Source: Cryptomeria japonica
Taxonomy: Eukaryota; Streptophyta; Pinopsida; Cupressales; Cupressaceae
Length of the DNA stretch: 64,000 bases
NCBI RefSeq assembly: GCF_030272615.1
Contig: NC_081407.1
Coordinates: 150,597,744 to 150,661,743, forward strand
Direction: 5' to 3'
The position numbers and the translations under genes were made by a program. The notes under the pieces were generated by a model. It saw nothing but the letters and a program-made list of their open reading frames with translations, was not told where the DNA came from and made no database searches. Shown here one piece after another: positions 12,484 through 25,300 of this stretch; positions within the stretch are counted from its first letter, which is position 1; each line of letters opens with the position of its first letter.

Positions 12484-13269
12484 ACTTGGATGGTAACTAG
12501 TCTTTTATTTCTCTATAATAGTTGGTATGGTGATACATTCTACTGCTCACTCAACCTAGTCATGTCTAATAAGCCTCTCTATTCTTTTTAAAGAAACTAC
12601 TCATGGTCCACTATTGGACATGATTCTAAACACTACTTTATTACCATTTGCTTCAAATTTCATCTCCATGGTGTGCGAATTCATATAGAACTCTCCAATA
12701 GACTGGAACCAATGCACATCTATGTCTCTTATGCTTCAAATATAAAATCATCCATGATCTCGTAGTAAACTATCTAAATGCTCAAGTTAAGGATCTTCCT
12801 AGTGCATATAAAGGTCAACCGATATGCTTACATTACCTTAAAGCCATGAATTTTTATTTTTTTAATTCTTCTTATGACTATAAGCTCTCATCAATAAAAT
12901 TAAGCGTGACACCCGCATGAAAGAGAGTGATGATTTATTTTCCATATAATACACCTCAAAATATAAAGGAACCAAACTTCTAAAAACTAGAGAGTTGGGA
13001 AAGAGTGTCCTCACTCTTCCTCTATTCTTCAAACTCACTTGATGATTCTTCCTCTTCCTTACCCTTTGACTCAAACTTCTTGTTTGATTTTATGTCACTG
13101 AATCATCAGCTAAATACTAGTCTATATGAACCCTTAACCTTGCATTTATGTCTCGAAGCCCAAGGTTCTTTGCAAATAAAAGTAATTTTTTTCTTCTTGT
13201 CTTTCAGATCTTCCTCATCCGTTATAGATGAAGATTTCTTCATCTAACTTGTATCCCTATGGAAATATT

Positions 13270-13870
13270 GTATATCCTTTTTGTTATGAAAGGATCAGGA
13301 TTAGAATTCACTTATAAGGGCAACTAACTCCATACTCCTTGCCTTCTTCATTGCCTCTTGTAATGATGGTGGGTCAAATGCTTCAACACATCACCTAATT
13401 GGCTTCATTAGTTCCTAACTAATAAGGACTACTAAATCTCCTTAGTGTGATGTTAGGAATTGTGATAGATAGCCTCGAAAAATTTGAGTAGGCGTTACAG
13501 GAATCATACACGTTCAATTGAGTAAGTTCTCTAAAGTTCAACCCAGGGTCCTTCTTGTCAAAACTGTTAATAAGTTTGTTAGTGAAATCATCGCATGTGG
13601 TGATTATGTCGTGGCCTAATGTAAATAGGCCATGGTACTATCACTCATGTGCTAACTCTTCCAAATTCAAAGTGGGAAACTTAATTACCTCATCCTCTAC
13701 TATAAGCCTAAGAGCCAAATTGTTATCAAATTTTTGAACCCATATTTTGGTTATGCATTTCTTGTTATCATCAAAGCAAGCTAATGTGAGTACAGTGTCG
13801 TAAATTGTGTCATCATACGATTCACACTCATTTGGAACTTACTTTGGTGGTTCTCCTTTCATGCCCCTGA
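13270..13870 (-). pseudogene. Gag-like remnant of the Ty3/gypsy element
   Basis: Translated on the minus strand, the frame shows stretches in the style of the retrotransposon gag domain, such as the ITTCDDFTNKLINSF and FRELTQL words followed further on by RLSITIPNI. Several stops interrupt it. It is assigned mainly by position upstream of the reverse transcriptase remnant and by these weak similarities. Confidence 0.5.
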
Positions 13871-13929
13871 TCCTAACTAATTGTGCTCAAGCTAGTGTCA
13901 AATCTAGAAGCTCAACATTGTTTCATGCT

Positions 13930-14573
13930 CACTAACCAAGATTTTGGCTCAAAATGCTAGGTTTACGGTCCCTAACACCCTAGTCCTCCTGAAATATGGT
14001 ACCTAACAACCTATTCCTCTTGGACTATGGTGTATAGAACCCTATACCTCTTGGTATATGGTCCCTAGTGCCATGGTCCAATCAAAATGGGCCCAAATTG
14101 AAATATCCAGTAGTTGGGAAGTTATTGAGCAAGACAATGCTCCCTAATGTCAACCTTCTTCAAAATTTTGGCATATTTCATGAGGTTGAGTATAAATAGA
14201 GCCCTCTCACTCTCATTTCAACATCTCTCATAAAGAGATTTGATTCAAATTACACTCTGATTGAGTAAGTAACCAGTCATCTTCAAGGCCGTGAAGGAGA
14301 GGTCAAGCAATCAAGGTAGCATCCATGATCAATTTATGTGTTTTCTTCATGAGTGAAGATAGGTATGAAATCCTACCAAGAAACATCAACATTAAATGAG
14401 GCTTTAGGGAAAGAAAATTCATAACAAAAACATAGTACTATTAATTTTGCATTTACTCAAGGTTTTTATCCCTTACTCTACAAGGGTAAGCTCTCTTTCA
14501 ATCAATCGTTGTTGTAGTAGAGGTTAAATCCTACATGGGGTTTTACTTATGCAAACCCCTATACAATCCAACA
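13930..14573 (+). mobile_element. LTR-like segment with TATA box
   Basis: Repeated short words (ATGGTCCCTA, ATGGTACCTA, CTATGGTGTA) are followed by a good TATA box, GTATAAATAGAGCCC near 14188, then pyrimidine-rich transcribed-looking DNA ending ...CAATCCAACA. This is the layout of an LTR, but no target duplication was found and the edges are estimates. Confidence 0.45.
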
Positions 14574-16122
14574 CTTTTTGTCTCTTTTTATATGTATATG
14601 TAACAAATATGATGGCAAAAAGTTATAGATCTAGAAAGTGTAGACAAAGATACATAGTTTTATATTTAGAATAGGAGAAAAACCCTTACCATTGTTCATT
14701 AGTTAGAAGTGTCCAACACTATTCTAATTAAATTTTGGGAGAATGATCTATAGATCATCCTGATCTAGATTTCACATATTAGAGTTGATAAAAACACCCT
14801 CTAGACTGTGATGCCTATCCACAATGACCAATACTTTCAAACCAAAATTACAAGTATGGGTTCCTTTTTGTATCACATTTCCAGATTTGGGCTTATTTTT
14901 TTATTTACAATTATGTATCTTCCTGTTTATGTTGTTTCTTGTCAAAATCCCTAGGTCTTGCATTATTTATCATTATAATAAAATCCAATCATATCAAAAT
15001 CACAAAGAGAATAATCAACCCCAAGCACCCATCACTCCCAAGGGTATGAAGTTGGGCCTAATTGATTGTTCTCCACTAAACGTTGATGTGAATGATTCCT
15101 AGTTTGCATGTTTAGACTAGTGAACACTCCATTTCCTCTCAATTTTAGTGACCTTACCCAAATATTGTATTACATCTCTCGACATTTCTATTCCTCTATG
15201 CTCAACTCTACCATTATTCCTCTTTATCTATTTCATGAAGTCATTCAAGGATAAATGGTTCTGAATCTCCTATAGAAGTGTATCATATTTGCCTATTGAA
15301 CTCTTATTTCATCTATTAAAGGAGTGAACCTCTGGAAAAGTCTATGCTTGCTATCTACATGTAAAGGTAGGTTAAAGTGGCCTCAATACTGATCAAAATA
15401 TTGTTGTAACAGTATGCCCATTTGTGCTCTATAGTTGAGAAGAGATACTATCACCATTATGTGTGGGAGTCATAAAAGTGACACCGTGATTCATATCCAT
15501 CATTGCAACAAATTTTCTCTCTTCCCTAGTATTTGGACTGACAAAACCAACTTTTCCTTTATCCCTTTCTACCATATCCCATGAAGTACTTTCTTTGTAT
15601 ATGGGAGAAATTTGATTTATACCAAGGATACTTGAAATACACTCTCCTTCTGGGACTTGTTGCTCGACCTACCATTGAGTTTTCCTTTGTTCTCTTTCAC
15701 TCATAGAAAGTATGCAACTTAATGATGTTTCTTAAACACAAGACGACAAGCATAAGAAATTTATAGCCAAATTTTGACACTATTCCCAATGAAAATTCAG
15801 TCAAATAGTTGGCATGCTATGTCACCAACTTATAATTTGCTTGCATAATTTTAGTTTTACAGTGGTAGGATGAAAGTTTGACTTAGTTTGTATGTTCCCA
15901 AATTTGCCTTGGCATTGTCATGCAAATACATATATGATAGATACACATCTAATCTAACCGAGATAGCATGTATCCTTTGAAATTGAACAACAAATGAAAG
16001 AGAAATTGTAAGAGTTAAATGTTCTAATTTGACACTTTATTTGTAGAATAATAATTTCTTCAAAACATACACAATATTGGATTTTACAATTTTCGTTTGA
16101 TGAAGCTAGATAAACACGTTAC

Positions 16123-16153
<31 letters not shown>

Positions 16154-19100
16154 AAATCACATAACATAATTATCATTGTGAAATCTAAGGTCAAATCACC
16201 TCTATCAACTCACCAAGGATGTGAATGATTGCTTTAGACTTCAATAACAATATAGCACCCAGGTCTTTTCTTATTTCAGACCTTAAGAAACCTCTTAATG
16301 CCTCCATAATTTGATATATCCTCAAGCCTACTTCTAGTACAGGTTTCAAAGCCCACAACTTATTGAAATTTTATCGCCTAGCTCATAGTTTGCACTAATA
16401 GCCAAAAGAAAAACTCTTACATATGCACTCAACTTACCAATAAAGGAGAAACAACCCTTCCTAATGCTAATAATATTCACATGGCTTAGAGTTTTCCTCA
16501 TCAAACCCACACCCGACAATGATTAGAGTAGTCTATCATAAATGACAATAAAATATCTCTTTTGGAAATCCTTCAAAAACCTTGAAAAACATAAATTTGT
16601 CTTGTTCATAAGATTTCATAAATTTAACCTTTGATTTATACTTGCAAACCATTTTAAATAATTCTATAAAGAATTACATTGAAGTACCAACATAGTTCCC
16701 GTGTGAAATTATCAACAAATCAACTTAAATGGATCTTTCGCCATCGAGGAAGATAATCTTCTTGAAGGTTTTCATTTCGAGGAATTCTTGGAGTAAAAAA
16801 CCCACAACACACCAATAATAATAAAATCCGAGCATATGAAAATATGCATAAAAAATCCATTTTATTTTCTCCCATGAAAGTCACATTTAATTTTTAATAT
16901 GTTGCTTTCAAAATTCAACACCCACCTTTTGGAGAAATAAACGAACCTTATAAAAAATTAAACTTTTATCTCTAAGCACCCAAGTACTAAATATAAAGTC
17001 ACTTTAATAAATTAAATAAATGTTTACTTGTGTGACTTCATAATTAACTATTATAACTTAAAAATTTAATTATCTTTTTTCAAATGACCCACGAAAGCAT
17101 TGTCGAGCATTAAATCCTGAAACTAACTATGCTAACTAGAAATTGACAACAAATAATTATAATTGATGATGTTATGGTGACTTTCCAAAAATAACAATAT
17201 GCTCCTTAAAAATGGAGGACAAACCTAATATCCCAAAATACTTCTAAAAGCGTCATCCCGAAGCATGTTGACATTAGATCTCTATGCTATGATTAAAAAC
17301 TAGAAATATGTTGAGCAAAAACCCCTCCAAGAACTATGAAGCTCACTTAAGACCTACTTAGCCTATAGGAACCCACTTACCAGGTTAACAATCAACAATC
17401 TTGACTAGGCACAAGAAGGGGATATTACAATCGTCAAAGACATACGAGTCTAAGTGAATAGAAATAGGAGTATCATGTCATGTTGAAATAATAGAATCGT
17501 AAGGCTCAACAATTGTAGTGAAGGAAGATGTAACCTCATCACCATGCAACAAAAAAAAGTTCTTAAAAATAAAACATGATGGTGCTCATGGGAGGCACAA
17601 TCAATAGCTATGGGAAAGGTACGATCAAGATGAAATTCGTAAACAAGTGAAGTGAGTGTATGCAAACAAGAAGGAAAAGAACCAACAAACTCTACAAAAG
17701 AGAAAATTATATACACGATGGAATAAAACCTCTATTGCGAAAACCTCCCTATTCATAGGCAAGAAAGACATGTGAACATGGATTGATAAAATATCACAAA
17801 CTGTAGGAACACATCAAAATCAATAAATTATGCATGGATAGATGTTAAAGACAAAGGAGATTGATAATTCATGGTAAACAATGTAGCAAGAGTGAATAAT
17901 ATAAGGGTGGGTTAGTTAGAAACAAATAGATAGAAAAAAATTAAAATCCAAAATCCTAATCAAGATGCAATAATGAAAAACCCTAATCAAACATGCCTAA
18001 TTAACAACAAACAATAAAAAATTAGATCTAAAATCTTGATTTAGAAGAAATAAATCCTATAGACAAACCTCAAAGGTTTAAGACAATAAGATTCACAAAA
18101 AAGAAAATAAATAAATAAATAAGGTTTTTATCCTTTGTAAATTATCACAAGGTAGATTAATTAATTTATAATGATAAATAAATTCACCTAAGGATAAAGA
18201 GTTTTAAGATTAATAATTGACAAATAAATGCAATATTAAATATGTAGATTTTGAATACATAAAAGTGCATTACTCTAGATCCAAGATAATGTAGAATAAT
18301 CATCATTATGTCAAAATTATGAGATGTGTTAGAAAAAATGTCCAATACTAAGGTATAGGTTTATTTTCTATTGTAAAATGGATTTGGGTAAAAATGCAAT
18401 ATAAAATCAATGTCTATCCTTAAACTTGATCTTCTATGTGTGTTAAATCCATCTCTAACATACAATTGCCTCACCTTTAGATAACTAAACTTGCAAGAGT
18501 AGTGACATCTATAGAAATACACTATTTGAGAGTTTTCTAGATAAGGTAATTCTCTCTTGGTCAAATCCTTATATCAACTAATTTAATGATTTGAAACAAA
18601 GTTGAAGGTAATATTAGCAATCATGCAAGACGTCTAAGGTAATGTAAGTAGATGGCATAATACTCATGTAACATGTTAGCTATCCTTAATGTGGATCAAT
18701 GCATGTGCATAACATCATATCATATCATTTAAAATATTTTGTGTTCAAACTGACAAGCAAACTAGTTAGCATGGAATGACATGAGCCTAATTTTAAAATT
18801 AAAATTTAATAACAAGGAAATTGAGATTAATGAAGGTTCATATAATTTGACACATTTTATATAAAAATACACCACTTGCATACTAGTTAGTTATTATTTA
18901 AAGGATAATGAGATCAAAACAAATCCAAAACAAAATAAAACCTTAAAATAAAATAAAAAAATGCAACGTATACCATTTTCACCATTACAAAATTATAAAT
19001 GTTTATAATCTTATTAGTGAATGAAATTTAAATAATTATTTCTTATATCTTTATTTATTATTTTATAAGACTCAATTTAAATTAAAATAAATAAATAACA

Positions 19101-19187
19101 CTTTTCGCCCTTACAAAATTATAAAATATGATTGGTACATGGAATATCTTTATTTATAATTTTATAATGTCAAATTTAAAATGAATA
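14574..19187. other. Long non-coding stretch upstream of the coiled-coil gene
   Basis: About 4.6 kb with no open frame that I trust. The 92-codon + frame at 14824 and the 88-codon - frame at 17450 have no family signature. From 17800 on the DNA becomes strongly AT-rich with AAATAAATAAAT runs. It probably contains old, unrecognisable insertions. Confidence 0.5.
16123..16154. repeat. (ACA)n microsatellite
   Basis: About ten ACA trinucleotides in a row. Confidence 0.95.
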
Positions 19188-19325
19188 ATATATATAAAAT
19201 TCTCGAGGACAAAGAGAACGGAGGGAAAAATTTAAAATCTAGACCCGTTGATTCCTTTGTATTAAAGGAACGGTAGAAGAAAAACACGAAGCCAAATTTC
19301 CCTCTGCTATTTTCTGTTTGCGGAG
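19188..19325 (+). promoter_or_regulatory. Putative core promoter and 5' UTR of the coiled-coil gene
   Basis: TATATATAAAA at 19188-19199 is a reasonable TATA box. The next roughly 125 bases contain no ATG before the chosen start at 19326, whose context (GGAGATGGCC) is good for plants. No transcript evidence is available, so the transcription start is inferred. Confidence 0.5.
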
Positions 19326-19373
19326 ATGGCCACTCTGCAGGACATCTGTGCCGAGCAAGGAATAGCCATCGAG
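19326..19373 (+). CDS. Exon 1 of the coiled-coil gene
   Basis: Sixteen codons, [16 protein letters not shown], ending GAG|GTAATT in phase 0. Too short to appear as a separate open frame. Chosen as the start because it follows the TATA box and joins exon 2 in frame. Confidence 0.75.
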
Positions 19374-22300
19374 GTAATTAGTTTTCTACGGTTTACCCTT
19401 TGTTAGGCTTTGATAATTCAGCTTTTAATTTACATTATTCTATGACGTGTTGCAGAAATTGTTAGAATTTGCACTGAGGAATCTTGAAACGAGTAAGCAA
19501 GAAATCTCTTTCCTTAAAGAGGAGAGAGAAATTCTATCACGGAAAGTGAATATGCAGCAAACCCTCTTAGATGCCGAACATCAATATTTCCAACAGCGCC
19601 TTCAAACGGTAAAATAACCAAACTATAGTTCTTCATTTGATGACCCAGTTTTTAATTATTTTCCATTATTTATTTTTTAGCTCGGTAAATATTAGCTAAG
19701 CTTGTTTCAATGGAGTGTGGGCTATGCCTGGACAATATTTCTGTCCATGGCCAAACCTGCAGTATTGGGATGGGAGAAGCTTTAAATTGTGACTAGTTTT
19801 GAAGAAATTGAAAGCTCGATCCATATATTTAACTAGTTCAGACCTATGTATATTCAAGCCTGAATTTGCGAAAGGCATCACTTTTATGTTTTTGCATCCT
19901 TATGTTTTGTTTTAGAAAAAAACGAAGAATACAAAACCGTTGGTAGAAATGCTTGTAAGCGAATTCCAGACCTGGATTATATGGTTTTAGCTAACACTAA
20001 GATTCGAGAACATGTGCGATGTTCTAATTTATGCAAAAAACCATTACACCCCACAACCTCACCCGTGTTTGCTAGAGTAATAAGCTGTCTTAGTATGTGA
20101 TGATTTGAAATTCGGTTATACTCTTCGCAGTGTCTCCCATGCATGATGTTGCCATTGTTGGAATACTAGGATCACTGAGAGGGGGGGAGTGGTGTGAATC
20201 GGTGATATATAAACCAATTCACTTTTTATACATTCAAAAACCTCATTAAAGTAATGTTAATAGTTCCTATAAAATATATGACAGTATTGACAAAGAAGAA
20301 TAAATTAGTCAAAAGATTCAAAACACAAGTATAACACCATGACACCAATATTTGAGTGGAAAACCCTTAAAGGGTGAAAAGCCACTACGAACAAGTTTTA
20401 TAGTAGGCCTCACTGGCAAAATTGTAAGCACCAACTCTAGGAGCACCAACCCCTTACAAGTTTTAGGAGCACCCACTCCAAGGAGCACCAACCCCTTACA
20501 AAAACTCAAAACAATATTAATCCTGAGGGTTACTCTGTTTCAATACAAAACATTTGATTTACTGCCACTCTTCAAATTATTCACAATTAAATTGTCTCAG
20601 AGATCAAGTCTCTGCCTTATAACTTTTCACAATGACAAACTGTTCTTTAAGAATACTTTTGCAATCATTGTTTTGTTGCAAAACCCTTAATTCATAACAA
20701 ACTCTGCAACCAATCAAAAATGTCAAAGTATACAATGCTTGACTGAAAACAAAACCCTTACTCATTGTTATTATCAAACCTTCACTTATTGTCGTTATCA
20801 AACCCTCACTCACTGTATCAAATAATGAAATTAATTAGAAGCCACATTGGCAACGTTGACTTATGCAAATTGCTTCACTTCTGATCGCATTCATAGATCA
20901 GTCATCTTCATATCCTCTTTGAACCACTCCGTTTTTCATAATCAACTTCTGCAACAGTAAAACAAAATGTTTTGTTTCATTTTTAAAACTGTCATTCATC
21001 ATATATTCTATCCTCACATATTTCTCTTTTCTTTAGTTTCAATCTCAAGCACTCCAGAGATTTTTCTGTCGGGTTGAAGAAGAGAACAATTTCAAAAATT
21101 GTGGACAAGGAAATAGATGTTAAATGTTTAAACTGCCTTTTTAAAATCTGTGCATAGTATGATCTAAGCATTCAATTATAATAATCTTCGAATGGCTTTT
21201 GATAATAAATAATTTTTTTTTGGTTGGTAATAATTTTTGATTATATTAATATGCAAAAATAGAGTAAACATTGTTCAGAAAACCAGCAGTCAAAAAACCT
21301 TATACATCACACATCCCACCAAGTCCACCAATTAACACTACAAAATTTGAGAAGCACAACATACTAGTCTATCGGGCAGCCTTTTACCCACTAATTTAAC
21401 AGAGCAAAAAATCTATCACCTAACACCTCGTACCCTCAACTAGCATAACAAATTTTTTAACTAAAATCTCTCATGCAGGTTCTCCTCATTGAATCTGGCT
21501 AATATTCGCCGCGCTTCCTCTGTACGAGCCCGCGGTCATAGCTTCGGTCCCATGCCCTTGCTAGCTTGTGCGCTGCTTGAAGAGCTTCCTCCACCCTCAT
21601 CAGCCCTGCAAACATCTTGAAGGTTTCCCATCCTTGCCATGCTGCTGCTTTGCATCTTTCCTTAACTTCGTCCTCTGGCCAACGCACAAAGGGTATGGGG
21701 TTTCCGTGCTCCACAACACCTTTAGATACATCAGTTCCAACCCGCGGGACGACCCATTCAAGAACAAACTCCAATCCAACCAAATACTCTTCTGCAATAA
21801 GTTCTTTCAAAATTCGCTGAACCTTGTCAACTGTGTCTTCAAATTCTAGCCTCCAAGCTGCTATCAATGAGTAGATATCCATATTGGTTCGATACCTATG
21901 GCTGCTATGCACAATGTTCTCACTCAACATTAACTTTACTGCTTCCAATAGTCGGTCTTTCTTTGTAGAGAAAGAGCCCCCGTAAATGTCTATTCGATGC
22001 CTTTCCCACAAAAGGCACAAGTTTCTTTTGCGTTTTAAATGTAAAATTTGCCTCCATTATCACAAATCTACAGTGCCGCTACCTCTGCCTCTGAAAACCA
22101 TCTCTTCCGCAACTGAGAGCTATAATGCCACTATAGCATAATAAATATATCTCCCCCACTTATTCCTTAAATCGATTTGATTAGCTTTCATTCCTTCTTG
22201 TGAAAGCCGACCTTCATCGCCGCCAAAATCCTGTTTCATCACTACATTTCGTAAATGCTCTGTCAGAGTATATCTTATCAACCTTCCACACGATCCGGTA

Positions 22301-25300
22301 TTAACTACATTTCATGATCATGTTTATTAGCAAGTCCTTCAACTACCACTTCAATCCTCCAAATTTTTCGGGGTTACCATATGCGTCATAACGCCGTCCA
22401 TGTCATCAATGAAAAGATCTCGAGTATCTTCCAACTGAAATTGTTGTTCTTCCTTGAATTTACTAGCCCATTTTAGACAGCACATCCGCTTCTTTATTAC
22501 CCTCTACGCACATGGGATATCTTGAAATCTGTGAAAAACTTCATGTCATGAGTTATTTTCCGAACAAACTTGTTTAGCATCCAGGCTTGCATTTCCACCC
22601 TTAACGATTGCATTGATAATAATCAATGAATCGCCTTCCAAGTGTAATTTCTTGAAACCGAGTTTCAAACCCCACTCGATTGCTAAAGATGTTGCTTGTA
22701 CCTCAGCTGCATTATTTGTGCCCCTTTCTAGTCGCTTGGCACCCCATGCAACGATATTGCTCTTCTAGTCCCTAAACACCACCCTTGCACCAGACTCACC
22801 CGGGTTACCTTTGGATGCTCCATCAAAGTTTGCCTTGATCCACCCTCCCTCTGGTGGGATCCATTCTTCTCTTAACTTCTCTAGAGAATTGTAGTATGAG
22901 GGATCATCCTGCCTAGGTCCATGAAGGAGCCTGAACTTGATTCTTGGCTAGCAATTCTGAATACGCGAATCCTCCTTTGATAGAATTACATTCTTCACAC
23001 TAAGCCGAAAGGCTACAGCTCCCACCACTTCTTCAATTGATATGTCAATTCTGGCCATAATCCTCTTCAATGATTCCCCTTTATCTTGAAATATTCTTCG
23101 ATTCCGCTCCTTCCATATCTCCCATACTATCACTGATGGGCTTATTTTCAGCACAGAGGAAAAGATAAATTTTTACCTTTATGAGGCCAGCACAAAAAAA
23201 CGTCCTTAAAGTCCTAGGAAGAGGACCATGCCATGCCAATTTTCCTTGTACCATCCTCCATCAAGCATACGCAAAATCACATTTCAAAAGGAGGTAATCT
23301 ATCTCATCTTCATTCATGCCACACATTACACATTTCGTTGTCCCCACCATTCCTAGTTGCTTCCTCCTCTCACTAGTTAAGATTCTACCTCTTACTGCAA
23401 GCCAAGCAAATGCTCCTACTTTAGGGAGACAGTCTTTTCCCCAGCATAAACCCGTTGGCCATTCTTCACTTGCTTCTCTGTTGTCTAAAAGTTGATATCC
23501 AATCTTGACCGAATAATTGCCATGTTGTGCCCCACACCATTTTACTGCATCTTGTCCATCAAATAAATAAACTTTTTTGTCTTTAAAAATCTCTTCCATA
23601 ATCCGGATGTGATCAAGGTTTTGTAAAACTCCTCGTACCGATTTCCATCCCCATTCAGTCCTCTCATCAACTCTTTTGAGTTCCAAGTAATCTCTCACTT
23701 TGGTGCCCCACGCATCCTCCAATAATCTTCTGACCCCCATCACATTTTGATTACTATACAAAGTCTGATGACCGTCCCATGAATCTAACCAGAATTGTGC
23801 ATTCCTGCCATCGTCAATATGCCATGAAAAGTGATCAGTAATCGCCTTCCTGCATAAAACAATAAAATTCCATATAGCTGACCCACGCAGTGGATTTGTA
23901 ATTGTGAAAATTCTCCAATCGTCCATTTGGTCCAAATACTTGGCCCGCAAAATTTGAACCCCTAATTGCTGCGAGTTTTTATATACAGCCCATACAAGCT
24001 TGGTTCCCATAGCCTCATTCATTTTCTGCCAATTATGAAGACCAACCTCCCTGCTGCTTTGGTTTGCATATTTTCTCCCAAGCCAACAATGAAATTTTAT
24101 CCTCCTCCTGAGCTCCATTCCAAAAAAACTTTCTCATTTTCTGCTCTATCACCTTCACAACCTTTTGAGGGATTTGTAAACACATCATAGAGAAAAGCGG
24201 AACTGCATAAATTACTGTTTTTAACATCATATACGACCTGCCAAAGTCAGCCATTTGCTTTTCCAACCATCCATCCTCTAAATACAAGAGTCAACTAAAT
24301 TCTTCCAAATTGTAGACCTACTTGCACCTCCAAACAACGGGATGCCCATGTATTTACCTGCCCACTTGCATCCACATAATATTTGAGATTTCCTGCTGCT
24401 TCCTTAAAGGAGTGTTAAAAAGGAATATTTCAGATTTTCTCCAGTTTATCTTTTGTCCAAACCATTTAGAGTAGTTATCCAACGTGCATTTCAATACCCT
24501 TGCTTCTCTTAAGGTTGCCTCTCCAAAAAGGAGAGTGTCATCAGCAAATTGGAGGGTGAGAGACAACCCTAATTCCCTGTGCAATTTTTACACCCGTTCA
24601 AACCCCCTCATCCATTTTCTTTGTAATCATTTTGCTTAATACTTCCACCATGATAATGAACAGGAATGGTGACAAAGGATCACCTTGTCTTAAACCTCTA
24701 GAAACTTCAAAAAAACCTTGGGGACTACCATTCACCAATACAAAAAACCTTGGGTTACAAACACAACTTTTGACCCAAGTTATCCATTCATCACAAAAGC
24801 CAAACTTTCAAAGAGTAACAAACAAAAAGTTCCAGCATACCTTGTCATAAGCCTTTTGTATATCAAGTTTTACTAACATCTTGCTCATTCTTGTTACCGG
24901 AATTGAGTGGATGGCCTTGTAGCAAGAGGGAGCAAGATGTTAGCAAGAATGAGCAAGACGTTAGCAATTTCAATCTGTTAGCAATCACTTTGGAGATGAT
25001 TCTTGCTAACGTAGCAAGAGTTTACTAATGTTTAGCAAGAATTTCATAAGCCTTTTGCATATCAAGTTTTACCAACAGATTGAAATTCTTGCTACCCAAG
25101 ATGATTTTATAAATGGTGTTGCATAGTGAGATTGGTCGAATATCATCAAAGGAAGCAATCGATTGCTTTTTGGGCACCGGGGCAATAAAGGTATTATTAA
25201 AGTCCTTCAGGATAAAACCTCCAGCTCTAGATTCTTCCACAACTTGCAATATATTAATAGCAAATAGATCCCAAAATTTTTGAAAAAGGGCAGTTGGGAA

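Larger units (their letters stand above)
9780..13880 (-). mobile_element. Degenerate Ty3/gypsy retrotransposon
   Basis: Reading right to left, the minus strand carries recognisable gag (about 13870-13270), reverse transcriptase (12483-11230), RNase H (about 11100-10640) and integrase (about 10530-9780) remnants in gypsy order (RT, RNase H, then IN). All frames carry many stops and shifts. Two solo LTRs sit inside it (9937-10274 and 11752-12184). No pair of its own LTRs could be defined. Confidence 0.85.

Noticed and set aside
14824-15102. 92-codon + frame as a possible small gene
   Set aside because: Hydrophobic start but no homology that I recognise, no promoter or splice context, and surrounded by decayed repeats.
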